From Ignavibacteria bacterium (GTDB lineage: Bacteria; Bacteroidota; Ignavibacteria; Kapaibacteriales; UBA961): a stretch of 64,000 nt of DNA. Shown here one piece after another: positions 30,432 to 40,469 of the stretch. The position numbers were made by a program, and so were the translations under genes. Below the pieces are notes generated by a model, which did no database searches, was not told where the DNA came from, and saw nothing but the letters and a program-made list of their open reading frames with translations. Each line of letters starts with the position of its first letter. Positions within the stretch are counted from its first letter, which is position 1. The stretch lies in the NCBI GenBank assembly GCA_016873735.1, contig VGWD01000004.1, forward strand, positions 1-64,000, written 5' to 3'.

Positions 30432-32627
30432 TCAATTCATTGCATTAAAAGGCTGATAATATCCTGAGTCCATTAACTTGAATGTTTGGGGATATTCTTT
30501 TTCATATGTGGTATTTGGAGATGTACCTGCCGCCACAAACACTGTTCTTGCAGACATTATATGCAGTTCTCCTTTTCTTTCTTCACCGGTATGCTCAAAT
30601 TTCACCGATTCTATTGCTCCATAAGAATCTAGAATGCATTCAATCGGTGATAATTCTTCTATGATTGTGATACCTTCTTCTAATGCTTCATTGACTTCTT
30701 CATGATTCAATTTATAAGCAGGCGATTGATTCAGCTTTTTACGATAAATCAATGTTACGCCACCCCATTCTTTGAGATAGGGAAGGAAATTGGGTACTTC
30801 TCCTTTCATGCTCGACATTGTTCGTACTTCATGAATGATGTTTCCATGCTCGAAGAAACACTGCGCCGTAATGCGTTCTTCTTCATCATACATTTCGGTA
30901 AAGTAAGATGGGTATTCTTCCAACATGGTCTTAGCATGCAGGTAGAACTTCTCGACCTGAATCGGATAATATGCAAGTGTTTCTGTTGCGGTATCGATGG
31001 CAGTGAGTCCGCCACCGATAACGATGGCCGGTAATGACACTTGTAGATTTGCCATCGAGTCCATTCTTGCCGCGCCTGTCAATTGCAAAGCCATGAGAAA
31101 ATCCGAAGCTTTTCTAAGTCCTCTACTCAAATTGTTTTTCATGCGAATCAATGTTGGTTTACCTGCACCTGTTGCCAAGGCAATATGAGTAAATCCAAGT
31201 TTCCATGCATCTTCAATCGTCAAAGTACCGCCAAAGCGAACTCCATCAAGGATCTTGAAATTTTCTCTTCGTTCAAGAAGCAATTGCAGAACGGTCAGGA
31301 AGTTTTTATCCCATCGTGAAGTGATGCCATATTCGCTCACACCGCCGAATCCTGATATGATTCGATCATCCAATTCCTTTTCAATTGTTGCTTTGAAGGA
31401 CGGCAGCGGATCATCTTTTTTCAAACCATAGATATCGAGTGCTGACTCAATTTTTAATCCTTCTACTGCAACAACTGCAAAACCTTCATTCAATAAATAA
31501 TGCGACAAGGTATAACCTGCAGGACCCAAACCAATAACCAATACCTTATTTCCATTATAGGGAAGAGCATATGGTCTTTTCACATTCAATGGATTCCACT
31601 GCATGAGTAAGGCATATAATTCCATTCCATCATTAAGAGAAAGAATATCGGACAAAACCGAGGTTTCAATTTTGGGAATATTGACCGGTTCTTGTTTTTG
31701 AAAAATGCAACCTTTCATGCAATCATTGCAAATTCGATGTCCTGTACCTGCGCACATGGGATTATCAAGCATCACCATTGCCAAAGCGGCTATTGGATAA
31801 CCTTCTCTGCGGAGAAGATGCATTTCAGAAATCTTTTCATCAAGCGGACAACCCTTTGTCTCAACTCCAAGTGGATTTTTCTTTATGCTTCCATCTTTTT
31901 CATGAATGCCTTTGGAACATGAATCTTTTTCACGTTCATGACATATCATGCAATAGTCAACTTGTTTGGTAATTTCTCTTCTAGTACCACGACGATCCGT
32001 CAAGGCAAAGCCATCACGCTTTCTATGATGATGTGCCTCATAGGACACCACCCCATCATTCTCATGTACAATAGCATGTTCAAGATGATCAAAGTCTAAT
32101 TTCTTACCTACAAACTCACTTATCCAATCAGTGATGAGATTGTTTTCTCTCAAAGATAAATACAATAACTCAGCTTGATCGAGCATATCTTTTGCCGAAT
32201 CACCTTGTTCAGATAGTTTCACGACGATATTGGAAAAGTCGAGCTCTCGATCACCTGAAGATTTGATGTTCAATGAATCAAGCAGGGATATAAACACTGC
32301 TTCAGTATCGTTTATTGCATCATCGCCAAGAAGGATTCCCCTTCTTCTGATTAGTGCTTTTTTTGTGAAGTCTGCTTTTGCTTGAATCACAATGTTTTCA
32401 GCAACAAGTGCCTCCTTGATAGCAGAAAGCCCTTTATCATCGGAGATGAATGCACTGATATATAATTCAAAGACGATTGCCGTATCTATCAATGCTTGTG
32501 AGAGTGGTTTTCCGGTTAAAGCCCCCTTTTGTAATTCAACATATGTGGGCCATATTTCCGGAAATTGTTCCTGCATGAAGCTCAGAAATGCTTTGTGATG
32601 ATGTGCTGAGCTGAGTGTATCCTTCAT
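30432..32627 (-). CDS. Large FAD/NAD(P)-dependent oxidoreductase, GltD-like, with Cys-rich N-terminal half
   Basis: 731 aa; Cys motifs CMICHEREKDSC...GCPLDE...MCAGTGHRICNDCMKGCIF; VLVIGLGPAGYTLSHYLLNEGFAVVAVEG; AIVIGGGLTAIDTATE. Confidence 0.75.
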   Translation of the reverse strand: MKDTLSSAHHHKAFLSFMQEQFPEIWPTYVELQKGALTGKPLSQALIDTAIVFELYISAFISDDKGLSAIKEALVAENIVIQAKADFTKKALIRRRGILLGDDAINDTEAVFISLLDSLNIKSSGDRELDFSNIVVKLSEQGDSAKDMLDQAELLYLSLRENNLITDWISEFVGKKLDFDHLEHAIVHENDGVVSYEAHHHRKRDGFALTDRRGTRREITKQVDYCMICHEREKDSCSKGIHEKDGSIKKNPLGVETKGCPLDEKISEMHLLRREGYPIAALAMVMLDNPMCAGTGHRICNDCMKGCIFQKQEPVNIPKIETSVLSDILSLNDGMELYALLMQWNPLNVKRPYALPYNGNKVLVIGLGPAGYTLSHYLLNEGFAVVAVEGLKIESALDIYGLKKDDPLPSFKATIEKELDDRIISGFGGVSEYGITSRWDKNFLTVLQLLLERRENFKILDGVRFGGTLTIEDAWKLGFTHIALATGAGKPTLIRMKNNLSRGLRKASDFLMALQLTGAARMDSMANLQVSLPAIVIGGGLTAIDTATETLAYYPIQVEKFYLHAKTMLEEYPSYFTEMYDEEERITAQCFFEHGNIIHEVRTMSSMKGEVPNFLPYLKEWGGVTLIYRKKLNQSPAYKLNHEEVNEALEEGITIIEELSPIECILDSYGAIESVKFEHTGEERKGELHIMSARTVFVAAGTSPNTTYEKEYPQTFKLMDSGYYQPFNAMN

Positions 32628-33346
32628 TATCTACTTTGTATTCTTGATTGAATTGATGAACCTGTACGAATAAAATACAGACCATTTGGTGATGAATCCA
32701 GAATCTGATTCACTTCATGATTAGTCATATGTTGTGCTATCATCACCCCTTTCGCATTATAGATATCCGAAAAGGTCTCTTGAGCTATAATATCTTCTTG
32801 AATCGAGGATGTGCCTTGAGAGCGATAAACCAATACATAGAAGTCTTCGATGGTGATTTGGCCAACGCCAAATGAATTGGGCAAAATTGTATGAGCTTTT
32901 TTCTCATCGCACCTAATTCTGAGTGATGCACCACCACGATCGGTTAACACCACTGAGTCTGTTCCCGTTCCCAATGGATATTCCCATGAAAACTTCATCC
33001 ACTTCTTATCTGCTTTCCATGGAGATACTTGAATCCAAAAGGTATCTGCTTTTTGCAATGGTTCTGTATTTCTGATATCGCGATATGAAAACATGTCAAC
33101 TTGGCTCGAGAATGAACCATCCTTGTTCATGTCCAGAACCGCAACGGCATGCGCACCAGTAATCGGGTGCAGAGGTGGAATTTCCTTTTCCCCTAGTGCT
33201 GCATCAATTCCATCTGTCGCACCTTTCACAAATCCGATGATCACACTTGGTTTATCATTGGATGTATTGTCTTCATATGTCAAACTAAACACTTGCGCTT
33301 GTACCATTGCCGGAAATGTGATGAGTAATAAAATCAATGATTTCAT
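32627..33346 (-). CDS. Secreted protein with possible T9SS-like C-terminus
   Basis: Signal peptide; C-terminal SDIYNAKGVMIAQHMTNHEVNQILDSSPNGLYFIRTGSSIQSRIQSR resembles a T9SS tail. Confidence 0.5.
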   Translation of the reverse strand: MKSLILLLITFPAMVQAQVFSLTYEDNTSNDKPSVIIGFVKGATDGIDAALGEKEIPPLHPITGAHAVAVLDMNKDGSFSSQVDMFSYRDIRNTEPLQKADTFWIQVSPWKADKKWMKFSWEYPLGTGTDSVVLTDRGGASLRIRCDEKKAHTILPNSFGVGQITIEDFYVLVYRSQGTSSIQEDIIAQETFSDIYNAKGVMIAQHMTNHEVNQILDSSPNGLYFIRTGSSIQSRIQSR

Positions 33347-33367
33347 GATTTTTCCTCCTGATAGAAA

Positions 33368-33402
33368 TATAGGGTAACAGAGACGGACTCTGTTACCCTA
33401 TA
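33368..33402. terminator. 15-bp perfect hairpin between two co-directional genes; terminator or RNA-stability element
   Basis: TATAGGGTAACAGAG-ACGGA-CTCTGTTACCCTATA; no long T-run on either side. Confidence 0.6.
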
Positions 33403-33423
33403 GGATTTCGACAATGATGATGA

Positions 33424-36400
33424 TTATCTATTTACAATGATTCTCTTTGTGGTTACTGTACCATTGACATTTACAGTCATGGTATATGTACCTGCAGCAA
33501 GTTCATCTGTATTGATAGCCATTGTATTACCATTGAATGTTGCAGACTTTACAGTTGAACCGAACATGTCAACAAGCGCAACATGTACTGTACCTGTAAC
33601 TGCTGTACGAACATTGATCAATGAAGAAGCAGGATTTGGATAAACATCAACTGATGTATTATCATCTTGTTGCTTAGCAAGTCTGATGATCGTTGAATTG
33701 TTTACAACCAAATTCTGAGTTGCACCGATTGATCCAAGAACAGCACCTGTTCTAGCATCGAATGCTGTATATGTACCATTCAAACCTTCTGATGTCAATG
33801 TCATTGGGAATGTTACTCCCTGAACACGAATTGTCATGTCATTGCTGTTTGTTGCATAAGCATTATTGCTAAAGCGTACATCAAACATGTCTGGAGCGAT
33901 GACAGGTGGCAATTCAAAACGTGAAGGATTGACTGTGCCATTTTCAGAAACGCGAAGTGTATTGCTTCTTCCATCAATGTCAGAGACTGTGATTGAAGCA
34001 AGATTCAGATCGCCTGTTGGATTTGCAACTACTTTTGGTAATCCGGATCCTTTTACGCGATAGAAACCTTCGCCATAAACTTTGACCCAGTATCCCATTC
34101 CTGGTACTACTTCAGAAGTAGCATAGTAACCACGATCTGTTGTATAACCGTACACTTGATCTTTAAGAGCTTCAACTGCACCTGTTGACAATTCATAGGA
34201 GATGTCATTTACATTTGCGCGTGTTGAAGGTGAACCAACTGTGTTCCAACCATTGAAGAGATAAACTCTTTCTGTTTTTTCGCTGAATTCAGGTACTCTT
34301 GAACCAATTTGTGTTTGATCGAGATTATCACCAAACTTCACAAAGTAACCAACACCTGGTTGAAGTACTTGCTTTTGCTGATAAGAACCACTTGCAAATG
34401 TATATGGCTCAGTGATTGAGTTCGGGAATACTGCTTTCCAATTTGGATCGGATGGACGCAAAGGCAATGACAAGAAGTTCCAGCCTTTCTTCACAACGGG
34501 ATAAGATGCTGATTGTGGCAAGCGATATTCAATCAAGAATGACTTGATACGTGCATCACGAATTGTGAATGAGCGACCATAATCTCCATCCGGAGTAGCT
34601 TCTCGCATGTTCACAGTGAAGATACCACCATTCAATGTATCACGGAGATACAAGTCCGCACCTTCCGGGAAGTCGCGAATATCCCAGTTGATAACAACAG
34701 GATAATTGTTTGCGCCATTTGCATTGAAGCGGCAGAGATATACAAGTGTAGTATCTGATGTGAAATCACGAATGTCACGAGAACGTGAATCTCTTCTGTA
34801 GTTCTGACCACTGAATGCATCCATTTGGATATCACCAAGACCATTAGGAGCTACTTCGAAACCATTTGCATCTTTAACCCAAGGTGTATACCAGCGTGCA
34901 TAGAATCCTGTAGGAGCATTCAATCCATCATATGCATATTCACCAAACAATGAATCAGGAGCATCAGATGCTCTGTGACCGGAACCAAATACAAGATTGG
35001 TTGAATCACCATTGCCATTGTTAGCTGTGCTTGAGTTACTTACTGTAATCTTGATACCTGGATCCAAACCAAATTCTGGTGTCTTTGGATTATTGTAGCT
35101 TCCTGGTTCAACAGGATTGCGAAGGTGAATGAATGTCACACGCAATTTGACCGGAGAAACTTTTGCAGAAGCTGAAGTTACTGTGATATATCCGGTATAG
35201 ATACCAGCATATTCAGCATCTCCACCTCTCAATTCACCTGTTCTTACATAGATTCTGAAACGCATTGGATCTTGAGCAGGCACGATTTGATTACGAGCAT
35301 CTTTCAAGTTTGGAGGAACAGGACCATTGATACCATTATCAATGAAGTCAATATCTCCATCACGTGTGATGCTTCGGATACCAGGAGGAATAAATCCAGG
35401 TGCCACTGCTTGGAAAGATAACCAAGGTGAGTCCGAACGAAGGTTGATACCTGTGAGACGACTTCTTGTCGTTGAGTTCCAGAGAATGATATCTCTGAAT
35501 GCATCTGTTCCATCGGTTGATGAGTCAATGATAATTGGCTTTGTCATCTCCCACAATGAACCGTCTGCTGCACTCACATCTTGACGTACTTGATCTTGAC
35601 CGTTTCCTTGGAAATCGCGGAAAGAGATTTGAGGAACAGCTCCGATATTAATCCAAACCATACCTGGACGGCTTGGATATTCAGGAAGAAGATCTGGCGT
35701 CATGCTGATACCACCTAGACCGATAGAATCGCGCTTGTCTTTGCGATATGTTTTATTTCTATATGGATTATCAGCGGCACTTTCAGATACCAATGGGAAT
35801 GGATTTGTAACGCCTACGCGTAAATCATTATAGGTCAAAGAGTCATTGGAGATGTACAATGCTGACTTATCTGCACCATTATAAATTGTAGGCTGATTTG
35901 TCAATTGTGATTGTGACAATGTCACTTTCATGCGAAGGTACATCAACACTTCATAACTTCCATCAGGATTAGTTACAGGCAGTGGTTTTGTTGAGCGGCC
36001 GGTGATATACATTCTGCGGCCATATTTTGTTTCGGCACTCAATGCACCACGGAAATAGATACCGTAGCGAGTTTCGTCTGAAACATCATCAAATTCCAAT
36101 TCGAAACCTTTTGCAAGTGCATTGGTATCGGATCTTTTTGGACCTGTGAATTGTGCTCCAACTGCTTCAAAAACACGACCATCATACATTACTGAAAATG
36201 TGAATGAATAGATCGGTCCGCCGCTGAAACGCTTATCAACAACATTTTCAGAATCATACCAAAGATTCTTCATAAATACTGGGATTAAGACCTCGCGAAC
36301 GCGATCATCAGCATATCCCAACCAAATTCTACCGTCAGAGTACAAGTTACCATTGTAATTGTTTTCTCTGCCTGTGAGACTCAGCACAGGAATATCAGCC

Positions 36401-36513
36401 TTTTGCAATGACGCTTGACTAAATAGGTTCACTGAACCCATCAATGCAATGCACAAGGACAGAAAAAGAAGAGCCGAACTACGTCTCTTACCTCTTGTCG
36501 CGGAAGTTTGCAT
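33424..36513 (-). CDS. T9SS type-A sorting-domain surface protein (about 1029 aa)
   Basis: C-terminus VDVYPNPASSLINVRTAVTGTVHVALVDMFGSTVKSATFNGNTMAINTDELAAGTYTMTVNVNGTVTTKRIIVNR. Start 36513 chosen by GGAG upstream (track 36537). Confidence 0.85.
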   Translation of the reverse strand: MQTSATRGKRRSSALLFLSLCIALMGSVNLFSQASLQKADIPVLSLTGRENNYNGNLYSDGRIWLGYADDRVREVLIPVFMKNLWYDSENVVDKRFSGGPIYSFTFSVMYDGRVFEAVGAQFTGPKRSDTNALAKGFELEFDDVSDETRYGIYFRGALSAETKYGRRMYITGRSTKPLPVTNPDGSYEVLMYLRMKVTLSQSQLTNQPTIYNGADKSALYISNDSLTYNDLRVGVTNPFPLVSESAADNPYRNKTYRKDKRDSIGLGGISMTPDLLPEYPSRPGMVWINIGAVPQISFRDFQGNGQDQVRQDVSAADGSLWEMTKPIIIDSSTDGTDAFRDIILWNSTTRSRLTGINLRSDSPWLSFQAVAPGFIPPGIRSITRDGDIDFIDNGINGPVPPNLKDARNQIVPAQDPMRFRIYVRTGELRGGDAEYAGIYTGYITVTSASAKVSPVKLRVTFIHLRNPVEPGSYNNPKTPEFGLDPGIKITVSNSSTANNGNGDSTNLVFGSGHRASDAPDSLFGEYAYDGLNAPTGFYARWYTPWVKDANGFEVAPNGLGDIQMDAFSGQNYRRDSRSRDIRDFTSDTTLVYLCRFNANGANNYPVVINWDIRDFPEGADLYLRDTLNGGIFTVNMREATPDGDYGRSFTIRDARIKSFLIEYRLPQSASYPVVKKGWNFLSLPLRPSDPNWKAVFPNSITEPYTFASGSYQQKQVLQPGVGYFVKFGDNLDQTQIGSRVPEFSEKTERVYLFNGWNTVGSPSTRANVNDISYELSTGAVEALKDQVYGYTTDRGYYATSEVVPGMGYWVKVYGEGFYRVKGSGLPKVVANPTGDLNLASITVSDIDGRSNTLRVSENGTVNPSRFELPPVIAPDMFDVRFSNNAYATNSNDMTIRVQGVTFPMTLTSEGLNGTYTAFDARTGAVLGSIGATQNLVVNNSTIIRLAKQQDDNTSVDVYPNPASSLINVRTAVTGTVHVALVDMFGSTVKSATFNGNTMAINTDELAAGTYTMTVNVNGTVTTKRIIVNR

Positions 36514-36554
36514 GTGTAACTCCGTTAGATGATACATTAAAAATTATTATTTAT

Positions 36555-37673
36555 TTATTTACTTTCTATGTATTGAATATAATCGTTACCAAGCTTGAAG
36601 GCCTTTCTTCTGATAGCCTTCGTTGATCCATCAGTCGGGCAATCCGATTCGATGAATCGACCAAGAATATCATAGTAATCCGTGCATCGTTCTTCCTTCT
36701 CTATCTCTTCGTTGACACTTGAAACTGTATCCGGTTTTGATCTTCGAAAGAGTTTGAATATGGTCTCAGATCCTTCTTTGATTCGAACACAATCACATGC
36801 TGTGGTTTTGGTTGAAAACTCAATCTTGCGTTCAGTTTCTTGAGTTGTGGTTTTCGCTTTACCTTCGATAGTCATTGCAAGATATCCTGCAATGCCTCTT
36901 TTCTGCTTTGTAAGTACAATCGTTGTTCCACGAATGGATGCTTGAACATCTCTGACACTGTCGATCATTATTTTTTCGATGAGTAATGAATCACCGGCCA
37001 AACAATCAATCAATATTGTGTCATTAGCTGTTGCTTTTCCACAAAACACTTCACTTTTGAATGAAAATGTTGTTTGTGTATCAAGGTGGTTTACTGAATC
37101 TCTTAGTTCAGAAGGACTCGTAATTTGAATTATTGTATTCACGGTATCATATACTCTATTGAATATCTTTACCGATGAATCCACCTTTACAAATCTTGGT
37201 CCAATCCCAAATTCAAAACCCGGATCAAAAAATTCAATCTTGCAGACTGTTGAATCGGGACAGGTGGAATTAATCCATTCACCTCTTAAGGCAACTAAAG
37301 CACCATTACCAACCAAATTACCCCCTTTGAAATTTAAGTATCCAAATACCTTTGCCAATCCTATGGTATCCATACCAAAGAAAAAATTGTTCTGTGGTAT
37401 CTGGCTACTTATTGTGCCGAGTCTTAAACCTGCAGTGATTCTTACTTTCTTATCATCAAAACGAATGTATAAGTCATAAGCCTGCAGACTGTCGATGCTT
37501 TCCAGCTTGGTATCAATTGTCAAAGTAAATTCATTTGTGTTTGCACCCAGACAATAATCACTTTCATGTCTGCTATTCAAATCAAATGAAACTGTTCTTG
37601 AAATTTGACCCCACATTGCTGTGTTGCTCACCATTAATGTGAGCAACACAGCAATATGTGAGATATATTTCAT
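36555..37673 (-). CDS. Secreted protein with cohesin-like segment
   Basis: 372 aa; signal peptide; NEFTLTIDTKLESIDSLQAYDLYIRFDDKKVRITAG...GLAKVFGYLNFKGGNLVGNGALVALRGEW resembles a cohesin/CBM2-like layout. Confidence 0.5.
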   Translation of the reverse strand: MKYISHIAVLLTLMVSNTAMWGQISRTVSFDLNSRHESDYCLGANTNEFTLTIDTKLESIDSLQAYDLYIRFDDKKVRITAGLRLGTISSQIPQNNFFFGMDTIGLAKVFGYLNFKGGNLVGNGALVALRGEWINSTCPDSTVCKIEFFDPGFEFGIGPRFVKVDSSVKIFNRVYDTVNTIIQITSPSELRDSVNHLDTQTTFSFKSEVFCGKATANDTILIDCLAGDSLLIEKIMIDSVRDVQASIRGTTIVLTKQKRGIAGYLAMTIEGKAKTTTQETERKIEFSTKTTACDCVRIKEGSETIFKLFRRSKPDTVSSVNEEIEKEERCTDYYDILGRFIESDCPTDGSTKAIRRKAFKLGNDYIQYIESK

Positions 37674-37682
37674 GCAAATGTA

Positions 37683-40406
37683 TTATCGCTTGATAATGAC
37701 ACTGTTTGCTGCCTTCACACCATGCTTCATCGTAATTGTGTAGACACCTGCAGGCTTGCCTGCAAATGCATTCAATGTCAATGTCTCTTGATTGAGTGAG
37801 AATGTACCAATCACACGACCATTTACATCAGATACTGACAATACTCCGCCTTTGAATTCTGCAGGTACTGATACTGTTACTTCTTGATCGAATGGATTTG
37901 GATATGTGGCAATAGCACCGGTTACACCGTTCTGTTGCTCAATATTCTCTTTACCAAGTACAACATCATTTACAATTACTTTCTCTGCTACAAGTTCATC
38001 ATCTGAATCAATCTTGATAAATGCAATTGGTTCATTGATGTTCAATACTTGTGGAGCAGCAAAGTGAACTGTCTTTGAGTCATTGATGATCAAGTCATTG
38101 GTATTATTAGCACCAACTTCTGATGACATCACTTTGCCATTGAATGTAATAGAGAAAGCGAGTGCTTTGTTTGACTTTGCTGTTGCATATACAGGGACAA
38201 TCTTGCCACCATCATTTGTTGCAACAGGTGCACCAAATGCGATAGGTGATGAAGGCTTACCTGCAATAACTTTACCATATGATGGTATTGTGTCCCACAA
38301 CCAAGGAAGTGAAGGAACTCTACCGGCATTATAGTGAAGAATCAAAGCAGCATCCAATGCTGTTGCTTCATAATAAATCAGACGAAGTGGACCTGCATCC
38401 GGAGGCAATGTTGTCAATGTTTCTGTAGAATCCCAAAGAATGCGGATACCGAATGTATCCATATCGATCGGACGCTTCCATGTTGTAACATCGGTCAAGT
38501 TGTCCCATGAACGTGAACTATAATAGTAGCGACCATTATGGTTTACGTCTGCATGATATGCATTTCCGTATTGAAGTGTGTCTTCTCTTAGAGAATCTGG
38601 CAAGCTACCATCATTTACCAACCAACGCATAACCAAGCGAGCATCATTAACTGTCACAAAACGATTTTGTGGCATGCCTGCATGCTTACGTGTACGGAGC
38701 TGTGTCAAATCAGCATCACCATCACCCCATGTAGGAACTACAAAGCGAGGAATGCCACGGAAGAGAATACGACGACCTTCTGATGAACCGGTTCCACCAC
38801 TTGGGCGCCAGCCATCTGTCAATACTGTAGAAGTACGTGATGTTTGTGGTGCATTGTATGTCAAACCGTTTAAGTAGTCAGAAGAAACTGCAGGATTCAT
38901 GGTACCAAGATTACCTTTGACACCAACTGAAGCACCTTTTACATTTACTTCAACTGCAGTTGTTTTTGTATTATTACCAACATCACCATATGCAAATTCA
39001 ATAGCACCTGCATAGTTGTTTGGATAACGCTCATCAACACCTTCATAGAAGATTGCCTGGAAGTTTGCCACAGAGTTAGGCAATGTTCTGTCCATAACAT
39101 TCAAATTCTTCCATTGAACTACCAAACGACGGTTTGGATATGAACCAACCACTACATATGAGATTTCAGAATTCATGTAGAATCCGTTTGCAGATGGTAT
39201 TGTAGGTTCATTTCCAAAACGATAGATGTGATTACCCCAGAATGGAGCAATTACATTGAATGGATATGAAGAGCTGTTTAAGAACAAACCTTGTGGATTG
39301 TCATTAACGATGTGAGAGAAAATTTGTGGGTTGGAGAATGTTGTATAACCATTCACGCAAATCCACATATTGCTTTGTCTTTCACCACCGAATGTAAAGT
39401 TAAAGTTGAACCTGTCCATGTCGATTGTGTAATATCCATCATCTCTGTCAGATCCAATAAGGAAACGTGAGAAGAAGTCATTCGGATTGATCGGAATTGA
39501 ACGCTGATAAGCTTCAAAACGAATTGTCTTCAAGGATGTACCTGATACAGGCCATGCTGTGCTCAAATCTTTTGAAGTTGAAGCTGTTGTTTGGTCTGAC
39601 CATGACAAACCATTTACCCAACGAGCTTTTTCATCATCATTGATACCTACCGCTGCACCAACCGCGTCTGTTGCCAAACCGGTAAATGCACCATATGCAA
39701 ATTCAAAATCTGCATGCTTATTGTAGTTTGCAAGATTGAAAGTAACATCACCGGGTACATTTCTTTCATAGAATGTAACCTGGAAACTTCCTACTCTTCT
39801 TGCATCATTCCCGTCATTCTTTACATTGACATTCAAATTTTTCCATTGAATTGTCAATCTTCTCTTTGGAGCAGAACCCCAAACTTTCCATGTTACTTCT
39901 GATGGAGTAAATCCTACATCAGAAGCAGTTCTTACAATGTGATTACCCCAATATGGAGCAATAACCATTGTATTGTTATCGCCTTTGAACAATTCAGATG
40001 GAACATTAGATACACCTGCAATGCTATTCAAAGCAACATATCCATTTGTAGTAACTTGAATGCTGTTGATTGTATTACCAGCATAGCTAATATCAAAAGG
40101 AACTTCATTATTTGGATTGCCGGAACCAACAGACAGTGAATAATCACCCTCATCATTTGTTCCATTGAAAACTATGGCATTACCACCTGTAACTTCCTGA
40201 TATGGAAGATCCACGCGATAAGGAGCCAAATAATATGTGCTCAAAGAGTTTGGAGCAATACCGTAATCGATATACAGCTTACCTGAAACTACTTGAGGAG
40301 CATCAAATTCATCGAAAATTCGTTGAGCTGTTGCATACTGAGATGCGGAAGCAAGCAGTAGCGGCGCAGCAAGCAACGATATACATTTTTTTATAAAATT
40401 TCTCAT
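37683..40406 (-). CDS. T9SS surface protein with duplicated ~200-aa module, dockerin-like and cohesin-like segments
   Basis: Two copies of TTNGYVAL/VNGYTTF...IAPYWGNH/IAPFWGNH...RRLTIQWKNLNV/RRLVVQWKNLNV...FEFAYG/IEFAYG; T9SS-type C-terminus (ATYPNPFDQEVTVSVP...AGVYTITMKHGVKAANSVIIKR). Start 40406 (track 40460). Confidence 0.8.
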   Translation of the reverse strand: MRNFIKKCISLLAAPLLLASASQYATAQRIFDEFDAPQVVSGKLYIDYGIAPNSLSTYYLAPYRVDLPYQEVTGGNAIVFNGTNDEGDYSLSVGSGNPNNEVPFDISYAGNTINSIQVTTNGYVALNSIAGVSNVPSELFKGDNNTMVIAPYWGNHIVRTASDVGFTPSEVTWKVWGSAPKRRLTIQWKNLNVNVKNDGNDARRVGSFQVTFYERNVPGDVTFNLANYNKHADFEFAYGAFTGLATDAVGAAVGINDDEKARWVNGLSWSDQTTASTSKDLSTAWPVSGTSLKTIRFEAYQRSIPINPNDFFSRFLIGSDRDDGYYTIDMDRFNFNFTFGGERQSNMWICVNGYTTFSNPQIFSHIVNDNPQGLFLNSSSYPFNVIAPFWGNHIYRFGNEPTIPSANGFYMNSEISYVVVGSYPNRRLVVQWKNLNVMDRTLPNSVANFQAIFYEGVDERYPNNYAGAIEFAYGDVGNNTKTTAVEVNVKGASVGVKGNLGTMNPAVSSDYLNGLTYNAPQTSRTSTVLTDGWRPSGGTGSSEGRRILFRGIPRFVVPTWGDGDADLTQLRTRKHAGMPQNRFVTVNDARLVMRWLVNDGSLPDSLREDTLQYGNAYHADVNHNGRYYYSSRSWDNLTDVTTWKRPIDMDTFGIRILWDSTETLTTLPPDAGPLRLIYYEATALDAALILHYNAGRVPSLPWLWDTIPSYGKVIAGKPSSPIAFGAPVATNDGGKIVPVYATAKSNKALAFSITFNGKVMSSEVGANNTNDLIINDSKTVHFAAPQVLNINEPIAFIKIDSDDELVAEKVIVNDVVLGKENIEQQNGVTGAIATYPNPFDQEVTVSVPAEFKGGVLSVSDVNGRVIGTFSLNQETLTLNAFAGKPAGVYTITMKHGVKAANSVIIKR

Positions 40407-40434
40407 TGTTGTCTCCATTATTGTACTCAGGATC

Positions 40435-40453
40435 GGCCCCCTCTCGGGAGGCC
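40435..40453 (-). other. GC-rich hairpin in the 5' leader of the 37683..40406 gene
   Basis: GGCCTCCCGAGAGGGGGCC on the minus strand; 7-bp stem (one G-T wobble) 29 nt upstream of the ATG, in an AT-rich intergenic region. Confidence 0.5.
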
Positions 40454-40469
40454 TACCCAAGTATTAAAC

